Source: Bisporella sp. PMI_857
Lineage: Eukaryota; Ascomycota; Leotiomycetes; Helotiales; Helotiaceae
Direction: 5' to 3'
DNA length: 64,000 bases
NCBI GenBank assembly: GCA_021307315.1
Contig: JAJSPD010000022.1
Location: 310,001 to 374,000, forward strand
Positions 22,182-31,731 of this stretch are shown here, piece by piece. Every line of letters starts with the position of its first letter. Positions within the stretch are counted from its first letter, which is position 1. The translations under genes were made by a program, and so were the position numbers. The notes under the pieces are model-generated. The model made no database searches. It was given only the letters and a program-made list of their open reading frames with translations, and had not been told where the DNA came from.

Positions 22182-22440
22182 TAATAGCTCAGCAAGTACT
22201 GTAATTGATTGATTCTTTGAGAGATTTTAGTAAGTCTGAAGTTCAAAAAGTTTACAGGTCCAAAAAAAGTTCCGTAGCAAACGCACGAGCCTGTAAACGC
22301 TCCGTGCAAAAGTGCAGTCACGTTACACACCTTTTTTAAGTCACATGATTCTTTTTGAGCCCTCAACCACCAATTTTCGGCATCACGTGCCCCCACACAC
22401 TGGGTCCTGACTTTAGTAAGAAAGCAAGCTTTCTAATCAA

Positions 22441-22857
22441 GAATCAACCAACAATCAAGACTTATCCACCAACCTCAACGAGTACTGCGCATGAAACACA
22501 TGCGTGCGTGCCCTCAGGTTAAAGTATAAGTAATTATTCCGACCCGAGTGTTCCCACAATTGTATTTTTATGTAATAACTGTGGCTACTAAATAAGTGGA
22601 TGCGAAGCTTGTGGCTGGGTATGGCGGATCTTGCCGGAAAATTCCCGTGTCCCGACATGCTTTTGTCATGTCGAACTTTCGGCTTTTTTAACATCAGGCT
22701 TTTCACTTCTGTCCTTTCCCTTAAACTGTTTTGTGCTCTGCTTACAGTCGCCAGCGAAATCGGCTTCCGCCCAGACATACTCTTTTTCAAATTTCGGCCC
22801 GCTTCTTGACCCTGGTCCGAGTAATAAATAGCCTTACCGCTCTGTCAAAGACATAAC
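22441..22857. other. Intergenic, putative promoter region of the HET gene
   Basis: No gene or repeat recognised. It lies directly upstream of the HET ORF at 22858. Confidence 0.4.
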
Positions 22858-24069
22858 ATGGACAGGCGAACTCATCGACCCCTTCCTGGAGACAGCATCC
22901 GTCTTCTAATCCTTCAACCGGGCTTATTCAACGACCCTATTCGCTGCCAGCTTGAACAGGTTTCCCTCAGCGCTGGGCATACCTACGAAGCCTTGTCATA
23001 CATGTGGGGAAACGCTGGAGACACTTCGCCCATGATTCTTGATAGGACACCATACCATATCACGAAAAATCTAGAATGTGCATTGCGGTATTTGCGATAC
23101 AGGGAATCTTCAAGAGTTCTTTGGGTGGATGCTATCTGCATCGACCAGAATAACCCAGACGAAAAGTCAGAGCAAGTGCCGATGATGGGAGAGATATATA
23201 GCAGGGCCACAAAAGTCCACGCCTGGCTAGGAGAGCCAGATCACGAGGTTGATTGCGTCTTTGATGTTCTGCAGGAGTTTCGGGATCGCAAGAGAAAAGC
23301 GGAAGTTCCGACTCATTTTGACGCTGCTGAACAACTTTCTTTCTATAGGCAACTGTTTCGCGATATTTATCAGGATAAAGCCGGTAGTTTACCCGAAAAG
23401 AGCGATTTGGATGATGACATGTTGCATGAGGAATTTAACTGGCTTTGTCCCTTTTATACGCGACCTTATTGGCGCCGTGTCTGGATTGTTCAGGAGCTTG
23501 TCCTGGCAAAGCTGGTAGTCGTCTATTGTGGAAACAAATCTATTGATTTTGACGATATTTATGGACTTAGCCTCGATTGGGGCTCATTCGAGCAAGGCTT
23601 CGATACTGGGGCTTATCAATTACTGAAACCACACATGAGGGGATGGGCTACTATCCAGACGATTCGCGGGCTCCGGCGGCGGAGAGAGGAAGTAGAATGG
23701 GAGATGGGAGAAGAGCCCCCGTATCTGATGAGCGTTAAGATGTTAGAGAAGGGTGATGTTTATTTCGATGAAGTGATTAGAGTATTCTCCCAATACCACG
23801 AATGCAGTCTTCCAAAAGACAGAGTCTACGGTTTCCGTGAGCTTGTCCAGCAATGGAGGGAAAACCTTATAGTAAATTATCAACAGTCAGACTTGGAAGT
23901 TTTTTTGGACGTTGCGAAGCTTGATTTATTCGAGTCGGAAAAGCATGGGGGATTGCACGTAGCATTTTGTTTGTGGTTAGCAATGGGATTGGGAGATCGT
24001 GAGAAGTTTAATGATTGCCTACGGCAACATTTCCCAGCTACAGCTGACTCCTGGCGCCTGAGGCTTTAA
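22858..24069 (+). CDS. HET-domain protein
   Basis: 403 codons, ATG to TAA, no intron needed. The HET domain (PF06985 type) spans roughly residues 40-190, shown by YEALSYMWG, ILWVD-like VLWVDAICIDQ, QVPMMGEIYSRA and VHAWLGE. HET proteins trigger cell death when incompatible strains fuse (family knowledge). The C-terminal part (about 190-403) has no motif I recognise and is shorter than in many HET proteins (600-700 residues), so it may be a short form. First of a series of HET/NLR genes reaching to 59 kb. No lesions seen. Confidence 0.9.
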   Translation: MDRRTHRPLPGDSIRLLILQPGLFNDPIRCQLEQVSLSAGHTYEALSYMWGNAGDTSPMILDRTPYHITKNLECALRYLRYRESSRVLWVDAICIDQNNPDEKSEQVPMMGEIYSRATKVHAWLGEPDHEVDCVFDVLQEFRDRKRKAEVPTHFDAAEQLSFYRQLFRDIYQDKAGSLPEKSDLDDDMLHEEFNWLCPFYTRPYWRRVWIVQELVLAKLVVVYCGNKSIDFDDIYGLSLDWGSFEQGFDTGAYQLLKPHMRGWATIQTIRGLRRRREEVEWEMGEEPPYLMSVKMLEKGDVYFDEVIRVFSQYHECSLPKDRVYGFRELVQQWRENLIVNYQQSDLEVFLDVAKLDLFESEKHGGLHVAFCLWLAMGLGDREKFNDCLRQHFPATADSWRLRL

Positions 24070-25022
24070 TTATACGGCATAATTTGATCAGGCTAATGTA
24101 TGGCAATGGACGCTAATAGGCACTAAATCCTGAAGCTCAAATATGTAGCGTTTATGCCCCTCTCCTGACACCGGAGTAACTCCTAGACTGCGATATTTTC
24201 TTTTTAAGTGTCTTTAAAACTTGGAGCCATATTCTTCCTTAATAGAACCTCACCCAAGTGCTCCGAATTTTGAAGAGACTTTGATAGCCATGATTAAGCA
24301 GGGGGGACAGCCGAAGTAGCAATTAGTGACGTGATCGAAAGGATCAACAGTATAATCAAGCGCAGTCTTTTTCTTGCTGCTAAGGAGGTTGTTTGTACGT
24401 AGGTCAGATTAGCTAGCTAGTATCGCGTGATTCTATCACGTGATCTGGGATGGGTATATCCTCATCCCACTTTACAGACTACAAACAAAAAACCACATTC
24501 AACCTAAGCATACCACGTATAACGTTACGTGGTCTGCCACAGGTAGAGTGATTCCACAGAGGTGTTGGAACGTATGTAACTAGTCACGTGAAGAGTTGTT
24601 GGTCCTCTCGGACTACAACCTCTTCGCGACACGTAGCTTAGAAGAATCAATCATCAATCAACCAGAACCGCAATCACACCAACAAAAGAGTAGTTAATAG
24701 CTACTACGCCTTTAGCTAGGTAATAGGCATTCCGACACTGTAGGCAACCGACAGGAGTCTCCTTAAGGAGAAATAGTTAAGGAAAGTGACATATTAATAA
24801 CAACTTCGTAGACTTACTAAGAAAAAAAAAAATGATTGCTAAACTATAAATTTGTCTCGTGGCAGGGTGCGTCTCGGGACGCAGGGACAGACGTTATGCC
24901 ATCTTGTCCACAAGTCATCACTCGTCCCATCCTTCATCCTCGTTTTTCAACCTACCAGAGCTAGCGCTTTCGTGCAGCCACGATCATGGCGCCGCAACTG
25001 AATGCTGCACCGCATATTTTGA
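24070..25022. other. Gene-free stretch
   Basis: Only a degenerate inverted copy of the 182-bp LTR family (24563-24737) is recognised. Confidence 0.5.
24563..24737 (-). repeat. Degenerate solo LTR, TGTCGGAAT family
   Basis: Starts tgttggaacgtatgta, ends ggcattccgaca, and contains cgtagcttagaagaatcaa and agctactacgcctt as in the inverse of 30156-30337. No matching flanking duplication, so probably an old copy. Confidence 0.65.
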
Positions 25023-25472
25023 TCAACACATTGCCAAAAGAAGGGTTTGAACCCAAGCTAATTGCCTGAAAAGCCTCATGCAGCGTGCGCGCTGTCCTGC
25101 GTTGATGTGGTAGGTGACGACAATATTAACATCGACGTCCTCCTCTTTATTTTCTCCTTCCTTCATATTGCCTTTAATGTGAAAGATAATCTCTTCTAGC
25201 TGACAGGGCAGCAGTTTATGGTGGTTTCCTCGTTCGTCCGACCAGCAGTAGGGCATTTGCTTGCAGTGTTTGCCTCTGCAACAATAACGTTCGTAGACTC
25301 GGGTCCAAAGACCAGCGTCGGCGGCTCTCTGAAGCTTTTGAGCCTCTGTAGCGTTTTTCTTCTTTTTCTTGCACTTTGCCGTTGTAGACTCACAAGCGAC
25401 TTCCTTGTACACAAACTCTATGCTAAAGGGTATCTTCCTCCCTTTGCTAAAAAATTCACCAAAACTTTCCAA
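25023..25472 (-). CDS. Small Cys/Trp-motif protein, uncharacterised fungal type
   Basis: 149 codons. A Lys-rich segment is followed by a motif with spaced cysteines and a CW pair (YCCRGKHCKQMPYCW), then a predicted helix and an acidic stretch. The arrangement (C-X4-C-X4-CW, then HHKL) resembles a domain I have seen in uncharacterised fungal proteins often found near repeats, but I cannot name it. The 5' end may extend further or include an intron. Moderate composition and the patterned motif argue against a chance ORF. Confidence 0.4.
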   Translation of the reverse strand: MESFGEFFSKGRKIPFSIEFVYKEVACESTTAKCKKKKKNATEAQKLQRAADAGLWTRVYERYCCRGKHCKQMPYCWSDERGNHHKLLPCQLEEIIFHIKGNMKEGENKEEDVDVNIVVTYHINAGQRARCMRLFRQLAWVQTLLLAMC

Positions 25473-26099
25473 GTGAATGTCAACCAGCTGCTAATCAATC
25501 TCCAGCTTCTTGTGTCATTTCGTTAAACCGCGCTGACGACTCTGCTCGATAGGCGTTTCTTCACACGTATAACTACCTCCTGGAAACTTATTCTCGTCTT
25601 ATTGAAAACGCTAAAGCTGTGCCTGGAAGTTGACCTTCTAAAATTCGCTCAGAGGCAGGACGAGATCGGGATTTGTGTCTGAACAAACATGCCAAGCTCT
25701 AATATTCTCGCGTTGGGGGGTCTTCCACTGGGAGTCATAGTGGGTGCATATAAGGTTATTATTGTCATATTGCTTGTCACTTTTCCAACTACTCAGTCGG
25801 AGAAGTGGTAATGCATGTTCGCTGCTTACCTGGTCGACTCATTCGGCTGCTGGGCTGGCTCCGAGGCTGCCAGAAGTGGAAAACAACCCGGGGGCTCTAT
25901 AATTTAAAGCATAATTGCCGTCCAGCACGTCGGGGTCGATGTTTTCTATGATAGCTACCTCCCAAGCAAATAGTGACGCAAGAAGGCAAGATTGTTGCCG
26001 CATTGCCTCTCCGCCAGGTGCTAGCAAGGACATATGGCCATTTCCTCAGAGTTTCTACAGGTTTCTACGGGCTTCCATAAGAGTCTCTCTGTTTTCTAA
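25473..26099. other. Gene-free stretch
   Basis: Nothing recognisable on either strand. Confidence 0.4.
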
Positions 26100-28310
26100 T
26101 TATTTAACATGGCCACCTGTTGGGTATGGCTGGTCATTTACAGGAAGCGAATTATATTTGTTCATGAGCTTTTTAAATATCGTCCCAGTCTCAAGGACCA
26201 TATGCAAGTGACCTATATACATATCTGCATTGTCAAAGTCTGCTGAAGCTCGTGCCACACGCACCGCATTTTTGATCTGGTGGAGAAAATTAGTTAGCGA
26301 AGATAAGTGGGCTCGGCTTATACATGAAGACAGCTTACTTGCCGGCCATAACACGTTCAACAGCTTTATATGCTTAGTTATCCTCAAGATACGCGCGGGC
26401 GAGCTCGCGCTCTGATGTTAATCGTGCGTGATCTTCCTCCTCGAGCGTTTGCTTTCTAATTTCTACCTTATGCTCGAAGATTTCAATCGCGTTTTTAACC
26501 TGTTTATCCTTAAAATACGCGCTTGCAAGCTCATGCTCTGACGTTAATCGTGCGTGATCTTTTTCCTCGAGCGTTTTTCTTCTAACTTTTACCACATGCT
26601 CGAAAATCCCAATCGCCTCTTTAATCCGCGTATCCTCAAGATACGCGCTTACAAGCGCATGCTCTGACTTTAATCGTGAGTGATCTTCCTCCTCGAGCGT
26701 CTTTTCCTCAACTTCTACCACATGCTCGAGAATCTCAATCGCCTCTTTAATCCGTCTATCCTCAAAATACGCACGTGCAAGTTCATGCTCTGACGTTAAT
26801 TGTTTGTGATCCTCCTCCTTGAGCGTCTTTCTCCCAACTTTTACCACATGCTCGAAAATCTCAATTGCCTCTTTAATTCGTCTATCCTCAAAATACGCGC
26901 GAGCAAGCTCATGCTCTGACGTTAATCGCTCGGTCTCTTCTTCTAAAAAATGCACCTTCCTCCACTCAAAGACCTCCTCTAGACAGTTTATGGCGTCCTT
27001 AAATCTTCGGTTCCGTCCTAAGCATAACCCGACTTGAAAGAATAAATCAAACCTCTCATTAGTTTCGTAAGCCTTGCTCCGATAAAGCAGCCGGAATGCA
27101 TGCGGAGTGTAGTTTTGCCACACCTGACGATTGGCACGATCAGTAGATGGGAAGACTGCTTTGAGATGCCAAAGAGCCTTAGTTGTAATCTCCTCTATAC
27201 GCTCCTGTTTTCGAATCCAGATCCAAGTTGCCAAGTGCACAAGATTGTGCATATCATAGGTCTCATTATCCTCTCGAGGAATCAAATACGCATAGCTCAA
27301 AAGAGTGCCGATAGCGTGTGTCATTTCCTCTTCTGACGTCAATCTTGGTAGGAGTGATCGTGGAATAGCTTTAGGTTCAATACATGAGATAAACGATAGC
27401 AAGTCAGCTGCGGCATTATCAGACTTCCGAATCTGGTCGAAAGAAACAATCCAAGTCGTTGCTACCGCATTTTGTGACCCTCGATATCGCGTGCTGTCCC
27501 GAAACTCCCGGCTCATCAGACTTACTAGCTCTTGCTCAGTGCTTCGTAAGATCTCCAAATATTTCTGGATAGTCGAATGGTTTCTATTTAGATAGGCCGC
27601 GGCTTGAGCAATTGCCAAAGGAAGATATGTCAATTCACGTAGAAGCTCCATCGTTATTGCTCTATCTCGAAGCAACTTCTTGCGAATGAGCGAGTTGTCC
27701 AAAAAAATTTCAGCATCTTTTATATCCATCTCGTGCAGCTCGATAATGTCGCTTCCAGCCACCCATTGGCCCACTTCCCCCGATCGTGTTGTGAAGATCG
27801 CCAACCCTGTCTCGCTCTCCGGCAGGTATTCGTGCATACTATCAGGCGGTTCAAACAGAATCTCAGGATCGTCCGCATTGTCAACAATTAGTAACCATTT
27901 CCCCGTATCTTCCGAGCTCAAACATTTCCGCACCGACACCTTTGGATCTTCTTCATCGATATTCATACTTATCCCAATATTTTTCCCTATCTCTAAATAA
28001 GCCTGCTCGAAACTTTTTGGCTTAACATCGGTACCCAAAAGACACTGTACTCTGGTCGATTGTCCTTAACCCAGTAAGCAAACTGCAGCGCAACCTGAGT
28101 CTTGCTAACGCCGCCCAGCCCAACTATTGCGAGCTTCTGGCAATCCTCGACGAACAACTTTTGTTTAAGACAGTCTAGAATCTCACTCCGGCCAGTAAAT
28201 TTTCTATTCCGAAGGAAAGGGATGTGATGTTGACGGATGGGATCTATCCTGCTCTTATGATGTCCTGAATTACCTAAATAATCATTATTAGTAAGCGCAA
28301 TAATAGCCAT
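26100..28310 (-). pseudogene. NB-ARC-TPR NLR-like gene, frameshifted
   Basis: 27993-28310 encodes the start of the nucleotide-binding domain (linker FLRNRKFTGR, then P-loop GLGGVSKT). 26374-28038 continues with Walker B LLIVDNADD, the rest of NB-ARC and 4.5 TPR units of 42 residues (SEHELARAYFEDRRIKEAI). The two frames meet at a T5 run on the plus strand (28014-28018): one extra base restores the join, so a 1-bp deletion is inferred. The P-loop has Ser where the intact paralogue at 44712-48513 has Gly (GLGGIGKT). A last segment (26100-26387) follows a stop and a plausible intron with a CGCTAAC branch site, but its phase does not fit. Such proteins act as cytoplasmic switch sensors that oligomerise on ligand binding. 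This copy is probably dead. Confidence 0.8.
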
Positions 28311-28394
28311 TAGCGAATCACTCTAATATCAGTGACTCGCAAAAATTTGTGGTAATTTGTTTATTAACTGGAGATATAGTATCATAGTAGCACT

Positions 28395-29532
28395 TTACAT
28401 TCTATCCCCTTGCAACCTAGCGAACCGCTCTTCTAGGCTATCCCCAGCTGCCGCATTGGCATCCTGGACAGTCGATAACGGAGCAGGGAACTCACTTTTC
28501 TTAAGCGCAATGTCGTAAACATCACTAATGTTTCTCGTTACAAGCTGTGGGTTCACTCTAAATACGGGGCACCACCACGTTCCTGACGTGAGTGCTATTG
28601 TATTCTTGAGTGAGTGATTGATTGAGTGTTAAGTTCTAACTACGGTGAAACTACGAGTTATATAACCCCGTTCCGGGTCACGTGAACGACACCCTTCGTT
28701 CGAGTGCGTGACCACATGACCTCTCTAGTTAATTGTACTAACACAAGCTTCAGGTTATCTTGATCGGTCTGGCTCGTTCCAAACTTGCACACACCGCCAT
28801 GGCCCGCATTTAATTTGACCACGTTCTCTCGAATACCTGGCAAATCTAGCCGCGCACTCTCTCGTGGCACAATCTTTAGAATAGTTAGTGTAAGCAGTTA
28901 TCTAACACTAAGGTTATAAGGCTCACGTCATCAAGGCGCCCCTAGAAAGAGATAATGTCGTAATCGAATAGTTGCTGCCGCCAATGCTCGTGCATGATAT
29001 CAGAGAAAATGCTGCCACCTTTCAGCACCTCCATCACGTCATCGCCCTTTTGAAATCCCATGGTCGTCGCAATGTTCGATGCTATCTTTCCTAGGCTCAC
29101 CAGTTTCCAGTCTCCACCTTTATGTGGTGTCGCAAAGAAGGCCAACCCCAAGGTCGCAGTTTTAATCAATGTGTACTTTAAGTTATTGTGTGCATTAATC
29201 AGTGCCTGCTTTACGAGCAAGCCCCCCATACTATGGCACAGGAAGATGATCGGTCGCGTCTCGTCCCTGGCTCTTTCAACTCGAATTGCCTCGAGCAACT
29301 CGTTCGCCTTACCGATGAAAGTGTCTTGGTCTTTCCCATAGACAACCGTCGCATTGTATTCGTATAGGAAGATTCGCGAGTTGGGAACGTGACGGGGAAG
29401 ATCATCGCGGAGCCACAGCCGGCCATGGGGTCCATCAGATGTGCGCCAAGTATCCCAGGCGTGGTCGGCGCCACTCTTACTTCGCGGGTTCAGGCCGTGC
29501 ACAGCAATAATACTAGGCATCTTAGTATTCAT
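28395..29532 (-). pseudogene. SesB-like alpha/beta hydrolase, one premature stop
   Basis: Exons 28927-29532, 28743-28873 and 28395-28557. Introns are 53 bp (GTGAGC, ACTAAC branch) and 185 bp (GTTAGT...TTTAG). All phases agree, giving 299 residues. Features: VHGLNP near residue 11, nucleophile elbow CHSMGG (Ser about 101), ATPHKGG, acidic LDD, and a conserved His in NAGHGG. The only lesion is TAG at 28942-28944, where related proteins have an aromatic residue. Such hydrolase domains form the N-terminal effector of fungal NLRs (SesB type). Here the hydrolase has its own stop 85 bp before the NB-ARC gene, whereas at 44712-48513 the two are fused. Could be a true stop-gain allele or a sequencing error. 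Confidence 0.8.
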
Positions 29533-30155
29533 ATTCGAAAGGGATGATCAGACTGGTTGAGAATCTTGCTTACTCGACTTTCTAGGCGTCGCTGGGGTCG
29601 TCTATGCTTGGAAACAGCTGGCGCAGTGGCTATCCTTCCGTTAGCCAATACGTAAAAGAGGCATGAAACGCCTACCATATCTCTAATACTCGCCGCTGAA
29701 ATGAAACGAGACTTAAGGAATCCGTGCTCGGTGAGGTTGATATCGGATGAAGAAATAAGATAAACTGAGAATACAATCATGGTGCAGCCGCCAGCCTCGT
29801 GCGGCTGATGGTGCTGAAGCATGGCGCTCGTCTATGGAAGCCCCCGCATCCAATTGACGTACACTCCGCGAGTAACCCTTATCGTCGAAGCTAGGTTCGG
29901 TTAGATCCGTCCCATGGTACAATTGGGCAGGGGTGCACAGCCACAAGCGTCTGGAAATGGACCCCGCTAAAAATAATTATCTAAAAAAAATAGCACACCA
30001 AATTCGCTTTTTACGGTATTTATCGAAGCAACTGAACAACAATTTTTACTTCTGAATAACACTACATATACTCTGAATCTGGGTACACCGACTTTAAAAT
30101 CAACTTGGAGCAGCTTAAGCGAGTGTTTTATTTTTAAATTAAAAAACAAGCTAAC
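29533..30155. other. Intergenic with a dispersed short repeat
   Basis: No gene seen. 29926-30030 matches blocks at 41676-41770, 44290-44376 (inverted) and 48690-49140 (gtgcacagccacaagYgtctg ... gctaaaaataatta). Confidence 0.5.
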
Positions 30156-30337
30156 TGTCGGAATACCTACCACGTAGCAAAAGGCGTAGTAGCTGTGACT
30201 ACGCTCTTGCTGGTGTGGTTATGATATTCGTTGATTTTTCTAAGCTACGGCCTATTGCCAGGTAGTTATATAGATGGTAAAGGGCCCACAATCCTTGCGA
30301 TATGGAACGCGTGAAGCTATGTACATGCATTCCAACA
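30156..30337 (+). repeat. Solo LTR, TGTCGGAAT family (182 bp), TSD CTAAC
   Basis: TGTCGGAATACC...GCATTCCAACA with CTAAC at 30151-30155 and 30338-30342. Contains the internal hairpin gcgtagt...actacgc. Other copies: 24563, 33214, 37842, 62601 and 62836. Confidence 0.85.
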
Positions 30338-30342
30338 CTAAC

Positions 30343-30514
30343 CGTAACAACTCAAAGCGAACAGAGATTTCGATCTGTAAATCTCAGGGAGAAAAAAGCA
30401 AAAATGTGAACAACTATCAATTGTCATAACTAAAAGAACAAGCTACAGACAGAAGAAGGGAAGGAGAGCAGTGCTTTATATACAGGAGGCTAGCCAGGGG
30501 CCAAGGCCGTGGCA
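30343..30514 (+). repeat. Solo LTR, TGTAACAACTC family, TSD CTAAC
   Basis: Starts CGTAACAACTC (first T changed to C) and ends GGCCGTGGCA. It shares CTAAC with the preceding solo LTR and has a third CTAAC at 30515-30519. Family members: 36756, 37561 and 59425 (inverted). Confidence 0.75.
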
Positions 30515-30659
30515 CTAACTAGAAACTACAGGTGCTGATTTATGACGGCATTGGAACATACAAAACTTTCGAAGTTTTAAAGTTTTGTTTCGAAAACAAC
30601 ATCATTTTGTGTCGCTTTCTTTTTTATACTTCCCACAAGCTCTAGCTTTGTAGCGTCGG

Positions 30660-31625
30660 AGTTTTTGCAGTTTGAAAGCAGCCTACCGCAACAAAGCTGA
30701 CCGACTGACTCGAGGAAGTACAAATACATTTGGTAAAGAGCATTCCACTTTTTGTATTCCCTGCAAAAAAAAAGCGTTGACGAAAAGAAATATCATGGCC
30801 GCATCGGCGGTCTGTGGTTGCTTCCGTTTAACCCAAACAGAGTTTTTAGGGTAATACTGAAACCTTTCTGTCAGGTGCCAAATTACCACATGTTAGGATC
30901 AGGTTCTAGGCTACGTATCAAGAGCTCGGTGAATGGATAAAGGTTTTACGTGGAGATCAAGGTCCTCAGCTACATAATACACCAAGGGCTCAACAATTGC
31001 TCAACATTATTAGAGTTCTAGATCACGTAGAGAGCTGATAGGGGCTTGAAGGGTCCAAGTAGAAGGCTCGGGGCTGTAGTAGAGAAAGTAGAGATTAGTC
31101 CTTGTATGAATTGGAGTTGACTCGTGCCACACTACATATTTTGCACCTTACACTTTCGCCCAATCAACTGTTCCGACGGCCGATAAAGGTAAAGTGAGTT
31201 TTTGATATTAAAACGAAGTATTACAAACGCCTGTGACGCCAGTGTCAGCAAAGGCTCTTGCATCGCTGCATAACATAATCAAACAGGACGTTTTTGCACT
31301 TAATAAAACGAGTATGCCGCGTTTACAGAGGCACGTACAAAAGCTTGCCAATGCCACCCAAATGTCTTTTGCTCAACGTGCCTTTCTCGATAATCAAAAT
31401 CAACTTTTAATCAGAATAAACAACGAAGCCAAAGTTCGTCGATCAACCAAGTCAGTCGTGCTAGGAAAGGCGAAAGTAATGAGCTTTAAGGACATCGAGG
31501 TGGCACGAGCAGCGCGTACTACGAAGGAGGTCATCAAGGGCAAGGGGAACGGGGTCAGAAGTGTAAGAGTGCTATGCTAGAGGCAGATGAGGCAGAGCCA
31601 GAGCCAGAAGTGGCGCGGATGATCT
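30660..31625 (+). pseudogene. pogo/Fot1-like DDE transposase C-terminus, interrupted by a solo LTR
   Basis: 30672-30860 gives frame-shifted traces of the end of a pogo-type transposase (LKAAYRNKADRLTR, then a frame with LLPFNPNRVF). A solo LTR follows (30869-31152), and 31233-31580 continues with the tail (LHNIIKQDVFALN, RLQRHVQKLANATQ, RSTKSVVLGKAKVMS). The catalytic DDE part is absent. Relation to Fot1/pogo is from remembered tail motifs, not from a search. Confidence 0.6.
30869..31152 (+). repeat. Solo LTR, TGTCAGGTGCC family (284 bp), TSD CTTTC
   Basis: TGTCAGGTGCCA...GCACCTTACA, flanked by CTTTC at 30864-30868 and 31153-31157. Other copies: 36347-36628 (inverted) and 37220-37422. Confidence 0.85.
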
Positions 31626-31731
31626 AAGCGTAGGTTGCAGAGAATTAGATTGCTATAGAGAAATAGGAAATTATTGCCCTGTTCTTCAGTTCAAATAGGC
31701 CCTTTCAAACAAGCTCGCGTAGGCCTCGCGG

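Larger units (their letters stand above)
16281..22440 (-). mobile_element. Decayed Helitron with passenger gene
   Basis: RepHel pieces in the correct order on the minus strand (N-terminal region, HUH Rep, Pif1-type helicase), followed by a second spliced gene. Both edges carry the same short sequence pointing outward: AAAGCAAGCTTTCTA at about 22421-22435, and its inverse TAGAAAGCTTGCTTT at about 16289-16303. These are proposed as ends from position and symmetry. The exact TC/CTRR termini were not settled and no empty site is available. Confidence 0.75.

Noticed and set aside
25041..25053. tRNA B-box-like GGTTCAAACCC on the minus strand
   Set aside because: Flanking bases do not form a T-stem or a cloverleaf, and the motif lies in the 3' end of a protein-like ORF.
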